Positions 1-7,020 of a stretch of 64,000 nt of DNA are shown here, in pieces (within the stretch, counting starts at the first letter, position 1; every line of letters starts with the position of its first letter). The notes under the pieces were generated by a model. It saw only the letters and a program-made list of their open reading frames with translations. It was not told the DNA's origin and did not search any database. Location: the NCBI RefSeq assembly GCF_030269305.1, contig NZ_BSTC01000021.1:23050-87049 (forward strand), written 5' to 3'. Origin of the DNA: Kineosporia sp. NBRC 101731. GTDB taxonomy: Bacteria; Actinomycetota; Actinomycetes; Actinomycetales; Kineosporiaceae. The position numbers were made by a program, and so were the translations under genes.

Positions 1-617
1 CTGCCCGGGATCCGGCCCGGACGGCTGTACGAGGTCACACCCTCGCCCCGGAAAACGGCCGGGGTCAGGGCGTTCACCAGACATCCGGCGTTCTCGGACA
101 GCTCCTGCACCTGGGACTGCGTGGCCAGCAGGTCGTGACGCGGGCGTGGTTCCAGCACGGTAGCGGGGAACCGGACCGGCCCCGACTCCACCGGCAGCCC
201 GGCGGCCTTCCAGCCGGGCAGCCCGCCGTCCAGCACCGAGACATCGTCGTGGCCGAGATAGTGCAGCAGCCACCACAGCCGGGTCGCCCACATCGGTGAG
301 TTGCGGGCGTAGACGACCACGTGCGTCCCCTGCCCCAGCCCGATGGCCCCGAAAGCAGCAGCCAGGGCTTCGGGTTCGGGCAGGGTGAACGGCCTCGGCG
401 CCCCGGCGACCGAGAGGTCGCCGCCGATGTCGGCGAAACCGGCACCCGGCAGGTGCTCCTGCTCGTACCCGGCCCGCCCCGACCGCACGGTGTACGGGCC
501 ACCGCCCGGCGGTCGGTCGAGATAGCCGGTGGCGTCGACGATGCGCAGACGGGGGTTACCCAGCACGGCGTGGACCTCGGGCGGGGAGGCGAGCGGGGGG
601 AGAAGGGCGGACGACAC
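1..617 (-). CDS. Rhodanese-type sulfurtransferase, C-terminus beyond the window
   Basis: This is a two-domain thiosulfate/3-mercaptopyruvate sulfurtransferase-like protein that moves sulfane sulfur between thiols. About 205 residues are visible. The first domain includes VVVYARNSPMWATRLWWLL and SVLDGGLPGWKAAGLP. The second domain begins with CLVNALTPAVFRGEG and reaches GRIPG at the window edge. The catalytic cysteine expected in the second domain lies outside, so activity cannot be judged. The chosen start is GTG 617, with a GAAAGG stretch upstream. It lies downstream of the LLM monooxygenase at 665-1684 on the same strand, which suits a role in handling released sulfur. A half copy of the dispersed palindrome fills the junction. 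The family is clear; the exact substrate is not. Confidence 0.85.
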   Translation of the reverse strand, partial: MSSALLPPLASPPEVHAVLGNPRLRIVDATGYLDRPPGGGPYTVRSGRAGYEQEHLPGAGFADIGGDLSVAGAPRPFTLPEPEALAAAFGAIGLGQGTHVVVYARNSPMWATRLWWLLHYLGHDDVSVLDGGLPGWKAAGLPVESGPVRFPATVLEPRPRHDLLATQSQVQELSENAGCLVNALTPAVFRGEGVTSYSRPGRIPG

Positions 618-645
618 GGTGGGGAAGGCCTTTCGGGGTGGAACA

Positions 646-670
646 CCGGGGAGGGTTTGCCTGATCACGG
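646..670 (-). repeat. Half copy of the dispersed CGTGATCA palindrome
   Basis: Read on the minus strand, this carries CGTGATCAGGCAAACCCTCC followed by CCGG, matching the left arm of the perfect palindrome at 30486-30529 with few changes. It lies between the minus-strand LLM gene and the rhodanese gene. The TGA inside it is the stop codon of the LLM gene. Confidence 0.6.
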
Positions 671-1684
671 ACGGAGAGTGGGAGCCAGACGAGGGGTCGG
701 GGCCAGACGAGGGGTGGGGGTCAGACGGGGGAGCAGGAGCTCGGTCAGGGCTTCCACCTGGGCCGGGACGTCGGTGCTGAGCGGCTCGATGGCCAGGTGG
801 GTGGCGCCGGCCTCGGACAGGCGGCCGATCAGGTCGGCCGCCTGCTCGGGCGAGCCGATGGCTGCGATGCCGTCCAGGTCTTCCACCGACACCCCGCGAG
901 GTGCCGTCTGGAACCAGCGCTCCCGTGCGTCCTCAAGCACCGTGGTGGGATCGAGCCCGACGTTGGTGTTGAGGAAGACGCAGACCTCGAGCGGCCCGGT
1001 CTCCTCCGGATGCACCTGGGCGCGCAGCTCGTACAGCCGCTCCACGCGCGTCTTCAACTGGGAGGGGGTCACGTTGAACGTCATCCAGCCGTCGCCGAGA
1101 CGGGCCACCCGGCCCAGCAGACGGTCGACCGTGGCCTGCCCGGCGCGCGGAGAGGGGTTGGCCGCCACCCAGACCGGCAGTGGGCGCTGCACGAAACCGG
1201 CTCCCAGATCGAGGTTCTCCACCTGGGTGAAGGGGCCCTTGAACGAGGTGGCCCCGGTGCTGACCTCCCGCAGGAAGGCCACGGCCTCCTCGAAGCGGGC
1301 GACCTTCTCCGGGTAGTCCATCCCGAAGGTGCGCAGCTCGTTCTCGACCGCCGTACCGGTGCCGTTGCCCGGGCAGGCGGCCAGCAGCATCCGGCCCCCG
1401 GACAGTGCGTCCAGATCGGCCCACTGCCGGGCCACCGTGACCGGGTGCCGGAATCCCAGGGAGGCCATGCAGCCGATCCCGAGCCGCGCGCGGCGGGTGC
1501 GGGCGGCGAGAGCGGCCAGCAGGACCCCGGAGTCGAGGAAGGGCAGCGCCATGATCGAGTCGGCGACCCACAGGGTGTCCCAGCCGGCCTGGGCCTCGGC
1601 GTACTCGGCCAGGCGCAGGATCGCGTCGTACCCGTAGCTGACGGGCCGTTGGCGTACCGGCAGGACCAGTCCGGTGGTGGTCAC
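665..1684 (-). CDS. LLM-class flavin-dependent oxidoreductase
   Basis: This 339-aa bacterial luciferase-like monooxygenase should use reduced flavin and O2 (or F420) on a small organic, probably sulfur-containing, substrate. The TIM-barrel pattern is clear: ILRLAEYAEAQAGWDTLWVADS near residue 25, a repeated-strand region RTRRARLGIGCMASLGFRHP, then DALSGGRMLLAACPGNG. The GTG start overlaps the stop of the upstream GntR gene (GTGA), so the two are co-translated, and a rhodanese follows. The C-terminal tail (TPRLAP-type units) is encoded by three 18-bp repeats and looks like a recent extension of a normal-length enzyme. No flavin reductase gene is visible nearby. The precise subfamily is not assigned. 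Confidence 0.88.
   Translation of the reverse strand: MTTTGLVLPVRQRPVSYGYDAILRLAEYAEAQAGWDTLWVADSIMALPFLDSGVLLAALAARTRRARLGIGCMASLGFRHPVTVARQWADLDALSGGRMLLAACPGNGTGTAVENELRTFGMDYPEKVARFEEAVAFLREVSTGATSFKGPFTQVENLDLGAGFVQRPLPVWVAANPSPRAGQATVDRLLGRVARLGDGWMTFNVTPSQLKTRVERLYELRAQVHPEETGPLEVCVFLNTNVGLDPTTVLEDARERWFQTAPRGVSVEDLDGIAAIGSPEQAADLIGRLSEAGATHLAIEPLSTDVPAQVEALTELLLPRLTPTPRLAPTPRLAPTLRP
681..734. repeat. 18-bp tandem repeat, 3 units, in the LLM C-terminus
   Basis: Three consecutive 18-bp units share the core CCAGACGAGGGG or TCAGACGGGG. They encode the TPRLAP-like tail of the minus-strand LLM protein. The unit length keeps the reading frame. Confidence 0.75.
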
Positions 1685-2343
1685 GCCTCGCTCCCGAAGC
1701 GGTGCAGCCGGACCTCACGGGCCCGGGTCAGGTGCTCGATCATCGCACCGCGCGCCTCTTCGGGGCGGCGGTCGGTGATGGCGGCCAGGATGCGCTCGTG
1801 CTCGGCGCGGGTCTGCTCCAGGTCGTGGGAGGTCTCCTGGGTGCCGCGGTCGTAGATGCGCAGCTGGGCGGTGAGCCGGTGCAGCAGGGTCTCGATCGTG
1901 CGGTTGTGCGAGGCCCGCCAGATGGTCGCGTGCCAGGCCGAGTGGGCGCTGCGCTCGGCGTCGTGACGGGTCTCCCCGGCCAGGACGGTCTCGTGCAGGT
2001 GTCGCAGCCGGGCCAGATCCAGCTCGCCGCGGCGTTCGGCGGCGCCGGCGGCAGCCTGGCCCTCCAGCACGATGCGGGCCTCGTAGACCTCGAGCACGTC
2101 CTCGGCGGTGCCCGAACGCACTCGGTGCCCGCGCCCGGCCTTCTCGACCAGGCCCTCGTGCTCCAGGCGGGCCAGGGCTTCGCGCACGGGGGTGCGGGAG
2201 ACGCCGTAGCGCTGAGCCAGCGGTAGTTCCTGCAAAAGCGCGGTGGCGCCGAACTCACCGGCCAGGATGTCGGACCGCACGATCTCGTAGAGGGTGCCCG
2301 GGCCCGTCGTGGGGGTCTCGGTACTGCCTGGGCGTGGGGACAA
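1681..2343 (-). CDS. GntR-family (FadR/FCD-type) transcriptional regulator
   Basis: This 220-aa regulator has an N-terminal winged helix (about residues 17-85), including LLQELPLAQRYGVSRTPVRE and ALARLEHEGLVEKAGRG. A helical FCD ligand-binding domain follows, with EARIVLEGQAAAGAAER, HSAWHATIWRASHN and a histidine-rich end at EHERILAAITDRRPEEARGA. FCD members usually sense small carboxylic or related metabolites. Its stop overlaps the start of the LLM gene, so it is the first gene of a regulator-monooxygenase-rhodanese operon and probably controls it. A TGTATACA palindrome lies about 55 bp upstream as a candidate operator. Confidence 0.9.
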   Translation of the reverse strand: MSPRPGSTETPTTGPGTLYEIVRSDILAGEFGATALLQELPLAQRYGVSRTPVREALARLEHEGLVEKAGRGHRVRSGTAEDVLEVYEARIVLEGQAAAGAAERRGELDLARLRHLHETVLAGETRHDAERSAHSAWHATIWRASHNRTIETLLHRLTAQLRIYDRGTQETSHDLEQTRAEHERILAAITDRRPEEARGAMIEHLTRAREVRLHRFGSEA

Positions 2344-2394
2344 GGAAGCTCTCCCGGCGGATGGTCATCGTGAGGACGAGCGCGAGCATACCTG

Positions 2395-2402
2395 TGTATA
2401 CA
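2395..2402. promoter_or_regulatory. TGTATACA palindrome, candidate GntR operator
   Basis: This perfect 8-bp palindrome lies in the divergent region between the GntR gene (minus) and the P-loop kinase gene (plus). GntR/FCD regulators often bind short palindromes next to their own gene. The link is inferred from position only. Confidence 0.35.
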
Positions 2403-2418
2403 TCGGCATGCGAGCTTG

Positions 2419-2448
2419 TTGACATTCTCGACAGGACTGATCCAGTAT
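2419..2448 (+). promoter_or_regulatory. Candidate promoter TTGACA-N18-CAGTAT
   Basis: A consensus -35 hexamer TTGACA at 2419-2424 and a CAGTAT -10-like hexamer at 2443-2448, spaced 18 bp apart, face the P-loop kinase gene. The spacer contains the 20-bp motif shared with position 10185. Confidence 0.45.
2422..2441. promoter_or_regulatory. 20-bp motif shared with position 10185
   Basis: ACATTCTCGACAGGACTGAT matches 10185-10204 (ACATTCTCTACAGGAATGAT) at 18 of 20 positions. Both copies lie in divergent regions with an LLM operon on the minus strand. This suggests a common regulator site. Confidence 0.4.
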
Positions 2449-2541
2449 TCAGTGCAGCGTCCCTTCGCCGATGGGTCGTCGCAGGTCACAGCGATTCCAG
2501 CCATTCGGGCGATTCGAGCAATTCGAGCAGAAGGCAGCACC

Positions 2542-3162
2542 GTGAACCGAGGCACCGGCACCGCTTCCGTGGCGTCTCCCGTGGTGCCGTTCGCGGTGGT
2601 CGAGGAGCTGGCCGGGCACGTGCTCCGGCGGCCCCCGTCGGTGGGCATCACCCGCCTCGTCGCGGTCGACGGCCGCTCCGGCTCGGGCAAGACCACCCTC
2701 GCCCGGCACCTCGCCGCGCAGCTTCAGGCCCCGCTGATCCATCTCGACGACCTCTACGAGGGCTGGCAGGGCCTGGCCGGTGTCGGGTCGCTGCTGCACG
2801 GATGGATCGCCGAGCCGCTGGCCCAGGGCCGGCCCGCCCGCTGGCGGCCCTACGACTGGGCCACCGGCACCCGCGACGACTGGCGTGAGGTGCCCGCCTC
2901 GTCCGTCGTGGTGCTGGAGGGCTGTGGCTCCGGCAGCGAGCCGCTCACCGACCACCTGAGCCTGCTGATCTGGGTGGAGTCCGACGACGACGCCCGGCGC
3001 GAACGCCTGCGCGGCCGCTCTGACTGGGACAGCTACCGGCAGCACCACTTCGCCGACTGGGCCCGCCAGGAGGAGACCCTCCTGGGCCGGGAGAACACCC
3101 CCGGCCGGGCCGACGTCGTCGTCCTCAACGACATCGCACCCCCGCGTCTGATCGTCACCTGA
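2542..3162 (+). CDS. P-loop kinase, uridine kinase-like
   Basis: This 206-aa nucleotide-binding protein carries a Walker A motif GRSGSGKT at residues 44-51 and an HLDDLYEGW segment, as in uridine/phosphoribulokinase-type small-molecule kinases. VVVLEGCG and LIWVESDDDARRERL resemble the phosphate-handling part of the fold. GTG 2542 was chosen because the GAAGG-type ribosome site precedes it and the upstream frame is low-complexity (repeats of ATTCGAGC). The stop codon falls inside the first unit of an 8-bp tandem array. It is divergent from the GntR operon, and the substrate is unknown. Confidence 0.75.
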   Translation: MNRGTGTASVASPVVPFAVVEELAGHVLRRPPSVGITRLVAVDGRSGSGKTTLARHLAAQLQAPLIHLDDLYEGWQGLAGVGSLLHGWIAEPLAQGRPARWRPYDWATGTRDDWREVPASSVVVLEGCGSGSEPLTDHLSLLIWVESDDDARRERLRGRSDWDSYRQHHFADWARQEETLLGRENTPGRADVVVLNDIAPPRLIVT

Positions 3163-3260
3163 ACACCTGAACACCTGAACACCTGAACACCTGAACACCT
3201 GAACACCTGAACACCTGAACACCTGAACACCTGAACACCTGGACACCTGGACACCTGGAC
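3157..3260. repeat. 8-bp tandem array, 13 units
   Basis: There are ten perfect ACCTGAAC units (3157-3236) followed by three ACCTGGAC units (3237-3260). The first unit supplies the TGA stop of the kinase gene. The array fills most of the gap before the lipoprotein gene at 3318 and has no spacers, so it is a simple minisatellite. Confidence 0.95.
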
Positions 3261-3317
3261 CGCCCGGACCACCCGCGTCCTCTGACCGACCAGAACCCCG
3301 ACCCCGTAACGGATACC

Positions 3318-4382
3318 GTGATGAATCGAACTACCTCGCTCACCCGCCGCGGCCTGCTGGCCGCCACCCTGTCCGCCACCGTTCTCGCGGCGTCCGCCTG
3401 TGGTGGTTCGTCATCCACCGAGTCGTCGGCCGGGGGCCAGAAGCTCACCGAGGTCACCGTGGCCCTGAGCTGGACCCCGAACACCGACTACACCGGCGTC
3501 TTCGCGGCCGACGAGCTCGGCTACTACCAGGACGCGGGCATCAGTCTCACGGTGATCCCGTACTCCTCCACCTCGCCGGAGACGCTGGTCGCGCACGACA
3601 AGGCCGACTTCGGGTTCTCCTACCAGGCCGGCGTGACCTACGCCCGGGCCGCCGGGCAGGACGTCGTGGCCGTGTACGCGCCCGACAAGAAGGGCACGTA
3701 CGCGATCTCGGTGAGCGCCGACCGGGACGACATCAAGAGCCCGAAAGACCTGGACGGCAAGACCTACGCGGGATTCGGGTCGCCGGACGAGGGGCCCCTG
3801 CTGAAGTACGTGATCCAGCACGACGGCGGCCAGGGCGATTTCAAGAGCATCGCGCTGGACACCTCCGCGTACCAGGCGGTGTACAGCAAGAAGGCCGACT
3901 TCACCATCCCGGTCGTGACCTGGGAGGGAGTGGAGGCCAAGCGCTCGGGCAAGCCGCTGAAGAACTTCGCCCCCACCGACTACGGCTTCCCCGACCAGTA
4001 CTCGGTGCTGCTGGCCTCCAGCGACCAGTACCTCACAGCCAACTCCGACGTGGCCAAGAAGTTCCTGGCGGCCACGGCGAAGGGCTACAGCTACTCCGCC
4101 GCCGAGCCTCAGAAGGCCGCCGACCTGCTGGTGCAGGCGAACCCGACGCAGCTGAAAGACGCCGACCTGGTGCGCGAGAGCCAGCAGCTCCTGGCCGACG
4201 ACGGCTACCTGAACACCGAGGAAGGCCACGTCGGCGTGCAGGACGAGACGTTCTGGAAGGACTACGGCTCGTTCCTCTACACGAACGGGCTTCTCACCGA
4301 CGCGGACGGCAAGAAGCTGACGGCCGAGCCGGACTGGACGCAGTACTACACCAATGCCTACCTCCCCACCTCGGGGAGCTGA
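3318..4382 (+). CDS. ABC transporter substrate-binding lipoprotein, NMT1/SsuA-like
   Basis: This 354-aa secreted solute-binding protein has a signal peptide with RR and a lipobox ASAC (Cys28), so it should be membrane-anchored outside the cytoplasm. The NMT1/THI5-like pattern starts at VTVALSWTPNTDYTGVFAA, then LGYYQDAGISLTVIPY and DLDGKTYAGFGSPDE. This family binds pyrimidine precursors, sulfonates, taurine or nitrate. It begins an operon with a second binding-like protein, a permease and an ATPase, and sits among flavin monooxygenases, so a sulfonate-like ligand is plausible but unproven. Start is GTG 3318, with ATG 3321 directly after it as an alternative. Confidence 0.88.
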   Translation: MMNRTTSLTRRGLLAATLSATVLAASACGGSSSTESSAGGQKLTEVTVALSWTPNTDYTGVFAADELGYYQDAGISLTVIPYSSTSPETLVAHDKADFGFSYQAGVTYARAAGQDVVAVYAPDKKGTYAISVSADRDDIKSPKDLDGKTYAGFGSPDEGPLLKYVIQHDGGQGDFKSIALDTSAYQAVYSKKADFTIPVVTWEGVEAKRSGKPLKNFAPTDYGFPDQYSVLLASSDQYLTANSDVAKKFLAATAKGYSYSAAEPQKAADLLVQANPTQLKDADLVRESQQLLADDGYLNTEEGHVGVQDETFWKDYGSFLYTNGLLTDADGKKLTAEPDWTQYYTNAYLPTSGS

Positions 4383-4386
4383 CGAC

Positions 4387-5301
4387 ATGAGCGTGCGCGT
4401 CGTCCTGGAATACCTGCACCCGTGGACCAACTCGGCCGGATTCTTCGTGGCCAGCCGGCAGGGCTGGTTCACCCAGGCCGGGCTGGACGTCGAGCTGACC
4501 GTGGCCGACCCCTCGCGCGGTGACTCCCTGGCCTACCTTTCCCGGTTCGAGGCCGATTTCGCGGTCTTCCCGAGCAACCGGCTGCTCGTGCGCCGGGCCC
4601 GCCACGAACCGCTACGGGCGGTCGCGGCCATCAACCACCGGGCCATGGAGACCATCCTCACCACCACTGCCACCGGTATCACCCGCCCCCGTGACCTGGA
4701 GGGCCGTCGCCTGGCCCTCAACCCCACACCCCGGGGCCTGGCCATGGTCAAGCACCTGATCACCGCCGACGGCGGCGACTTCTCCCGGGTGCAGGTGGTG
4801 AACAGCGGCGCCCGCGAACTGCTGGCGGACGACGTGGCCGCCGGCGAGGTCGACGCCACCTTCGGCAACTACTGGGCCTGGGACGCACTGCTGGGTAACC
4901 TGCCCGTGTCCGACCGAGTGGTCTGGCCGGTCGACACCCTCGGCGCCCCGCGGTACCACAGCTACCTCCTGGGCACCCAGGAATCGACGATCGAGCGCAA
5001 CCCGGTACTGGTGCGCACCCTGCTGGAGATCGTCGAACGCGGCTACCAGGCCGCCCGCGACGAGCCGGACCTGGCCGCGGATGCCTTCGAACGCTACGTG
5101 CCCTACTTCTCCCGCGAGATCCTGCGGCGATCGCTGGATCTCATCACCCCGACCTGGTTCCACGAGGGACGCTGGGGGCAGGTTCGCGCCGAGCTGATGC
5201 AGCCGTACGCGCAGTGGCTGGCCGACTACGGGGTGCTGCCGTCGGCCGGTGAATGGGAACAGTCCTACACCAACGACTTCCTGGCGGTCCCGGTCTCGTG
5301 A
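4387..5301 (+). CDS. NMT1/SsuA-like binding protein without a signal peptide
   Basis: This 304-aa protein has the same fold class as the preceding lipoprotein: VRVVLEYLHPWTNSAGFFVA, GWFTQAGLDVELTVADP, DFAVFPSNRLLV and LEGRRLALNPTPRGLAM. It begins with MSVRVVLEY and has no signal peptide or lipobox, so as annotated it would be cytoplasmic. An upstream in-frame extension from 4354 adds only 11 residues and no signal. It overlaps the permease start (GTGA). It may be an intracellular ligand binder or enzyme like THI5-type proteins, or a binding protein that lost its export signal. Confidence 0.8.
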   Translation: MSVRVVLEYLHPWTNSAGFFVASRQGWFTQAGLDVELTVADPSRGDSLAYLSRFEADFAVFPSNRLLVRRARHEPLRAVAAINHRAMETILTTTATGITRPRDLEGRRLALNPTPRGLAMVKHLITADGGDFSRVQVVNSGARELLADDVAAGEVDATFGNYWAWDALLGNLPVSDRVVWPVDTLGAPRYHSYLLGTQESTIERNPVLVRTLLEIVERGYQAARDEPDLAADAFERYVPYFSREILRRSLDLITPTWFHEGRWGQVRAELMQPYAQWLADYGVLPSAGEWEQSYTNDFLAVPVS

Positions 5302-5317
5302 TCACGAAACTGCCCCG
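5297..5317 (+). repeat. Degenerate copy of the dispersed CGTGATCA repeat
   Basis: CGTGATCACGAAACTGCCCC resembles the left arm of the repeat at 53872 (CGTGATCA and AAACTG shared). It supplies both the TGA stop of the upstream gene and the GTG start of the permease. Confidence 0.4.
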
Positions 5318-6080
5318 ACCCGGTGTGGTTCTCCCACCGCTCGTCCTGGTGGCCCTGCTGCTGGCGATCTGGGAGATCTACGCCGCCACGATCGGCCCGG
5401 GCGCGGACGTGCTGCCCACCCCCTCGCGGGTGGCGCAGCAGGGCTGGGCCGACCGGGAGAACCTGCTGGCGAACACCTGGCCCACACTGCGCGCCACGGT
5501 GATCGGCCTGGCCCTGTCGGTCGCGGTCGGCTTCGGTTTCGCCGTGCTGGTCGACCTTTCCGGCCTGGCCCGGCGGGCCGTGCTGCCGGTGCTGGTGGTC
5601 AGTCAGACCCTGCCCCTGGTGGCGCTGGCCCCGCTGGTCATCGTCTGGTTCGGGTTCGGGCAGTTCCCCAAGATCCTGCTGATCGTGTTCGTCAACTTCT
5701 TCTCCACCACCCTGAGTTTCGTCGAGGGGTTCCGCTCGGCCGACCCGGACAGTGTGGCCCTGCTGCGTTCGATGGGTGCCGGGAGGTGGCGGGTGTTCCG
5801 GACCGTGCGACTGCCTTCCGCCCTGCCCTATTTCATGGCCGGCCTGCGGATCGCCATCACCTACTCCGTGGTCTCGGCCATCTTCGCCGAATATGCCGGT
5901 GCGGAGGCCGGTCTGGGCGTGTACATGCAGTTCGCCAAGAACACCTTCCGCACCGACCTGGTACTGGCGGCCGTGTTCGTCACGGCCGCGCTCACCCTGA
6001 TCCTCTTCGCCCTCAGCTACCTGATCGAGCGGATCGCCCTGCCCTGGGCGTTCCTCGTGCGTGCCGGGGAGGCATCGTGA
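5298..6080 (+). CDS. ABC transporter permease, SsuC/TauC-like
   Basis: This 260-aa integral membrane subunit of an SsuABC-type importer has hydrophobic segments starting with VVLPPLVLVALLLAIWEIYA. It also carries the cytoplasmic coupling loop, visible as SADPDSVALLRSMGAGRWRV followed by FRTVRLPSALPYFMAGL, which is the EAA-type motif contacting the ATPase. GTG 5298 overlaps the upstream stop, and the gene's own stop overlaps the ATPase GTG start. This order (binding proteins, permease, ATPase) is a complete importer apart from homodimerisation. Confidence 0.9.
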   Translation: MITKLPRPGVVLPPLVLVALLLAIWEIYAATIGPGADVLPTPSRVAQQGWADRENLLANTWPTLRATVIGLALSVAVGFGFAVLVDLSGLARRAVLPVLVVSQTLPLVALAPLVIVWFGFGQFPKILLIVFVNFFSTTLSFVEGFRSADPDSVALLRSMGAGRWRVFRTVRLPSALPYFMAGLRIAITYSVVSAIFAEYAGAEAGLGVYMQFAKNTFRTDLVLAAVFVTAALTLILFALSYLIERIALPWAFLVRAGEAS

Positions 6081-6826
6081 CCGAACCAGCGCTCAGTATC
6101 AAGGATCTTGACGTCACCCTCGGCGGGCTGCCGGTGGTGCGCGGGCTCGACCTGCACGCGAAACCGGGGGAGTTCGTCTCCGTCCTCGGCCCCAGCGGCA
6201 GCGGCAAGAGCACCACCTTCGGGGTACTCACCGGTGAGGTCCCGGCCGACCGGGGAGATGTGCGGATCACCGGGGCCGCCCTCCGCAGCGGACGCTCCCG
6301 GGTCGCCTACATGCCCCAGAAGGATGCGTTGCTGCCGTGGCGCACCGTGCTGAACAACCTCACCCTCGGGCTGGAGGTGCGCGGCACGAAACGGGCGGCC
6401 GCCCGGGAGAAGGTGCGTCCACTGCTGGAGCCGTTCGGTCTGGAGGGGTTCGAGAACCGTTACCCTGCTCAGCTTTCCGGCGGCATGCGCCAGCGGGCGG
6501 CCCTGCTGCGGACCGTGGCCCAGGAGCAGCCCCTGCTGCTCCTCGACGAGCCCTTCGGCGCCCTCGACGCCCTGACCCGGTCGCAGATGCAGGGCTGGCT
6601 CGAGAACATGTGGGAGAAGTACCGCTGGACGGTCGTTCTCATCACCCACGACGTGCGTGAGGCGCTGTTCCTGTCCGACCGCGTCTACGTGTTCAGCCCT
6701 CGCCCGGCGCGGGTCGCGGCGGAGATCGTGGTCGACTTCCCCCGCCCCCGCACCCAGGCCCTCTTCGCCGACCCGCGCTTCGCGGCGCTGGAGGCGGAGC
6801 TGTTGCAGCAGCTGACTCAGGCCTAG
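6077..6826 (+). CDS. ABC transporter ATPase, SsuB/TauB-like
   Basis: This 249-aa nucleotide-binding subunit has Walker A GPSGSGKST near residue 38, a Q-loop at MPQKDALLPWRTV, signature LSGGMRQR, Walker B LLLLDEPFGALDA and switch His in LITHDVREA. The MPQKDALLPW and DEPFGALD pattern is that of nitrate/sulfonate/taurine importers. The GTG start overlaps the permease stop. It powers the importer encoded from 3318. Confidence 0.92.
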   Translation: MTEPALSIKDLDVTLGGLPVVRGLDLHAKPGEFVSVLGPSGSGKSTTFGVLTGEVPADRGDVRITGAALRSGRSRVAYMPQKDALLPWRTVLNNLTLGLEVRGTKRAAAREKVRPLLEPFGLEGFENRYPAQLSGGMRQRAALLRTVAQEQPLLLLDEPFGALDALTRSQMQGWLENMWEKYRWTVVLITHDVREALFLSDRVYVFSPRPARVAAEIVVDFPRPRTQALFADPRFAALEAELLQQLTQA

Positions 6827-6847
6827 ACATTACCCCCGCAACCCGTC

Positions 6848-6867
6848 CATGATCATGAAATCCCTCC
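6848..6867 (+). repeat. Degenerate half copy of the dispersed palindrome
   Basis: CATGATCATGAAATCCCTCC matches the left arm at 30486 in 16 of 20 positions. It lies in the 194-bp gap between the importer operon and the chemoreceptor gene. Confidence 0.35.
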
Positions 6868-7020
6868 ATCTCCACGGGCGGGGCGACACTCTCGGTGCCG
6901 ACGCAACAGCATCCCGCCGGTAACGCCCCTGCGGTTCGGGTGTACCCCCATGATCCTTCAAGCAACTGCTCCGCCCAGCCGATCTTCCGTCCGTCGCCAA
7001 CGGAAGAAGGTCCCCCCCGC

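Noticed and set aside
74..646. 190-aa Pro/Arg-rich minus-strand frame at the left edge
   Set aside because: The alternative minus-strand frame (1-617) gives a clear rhodanese sequence; this frame is the same DNA read out of phase.
3157..3260. Possible CRISPR array
   Set aside because: Units are 8 bp and contiguous with no spacers, so it is a simple tandem repeat.
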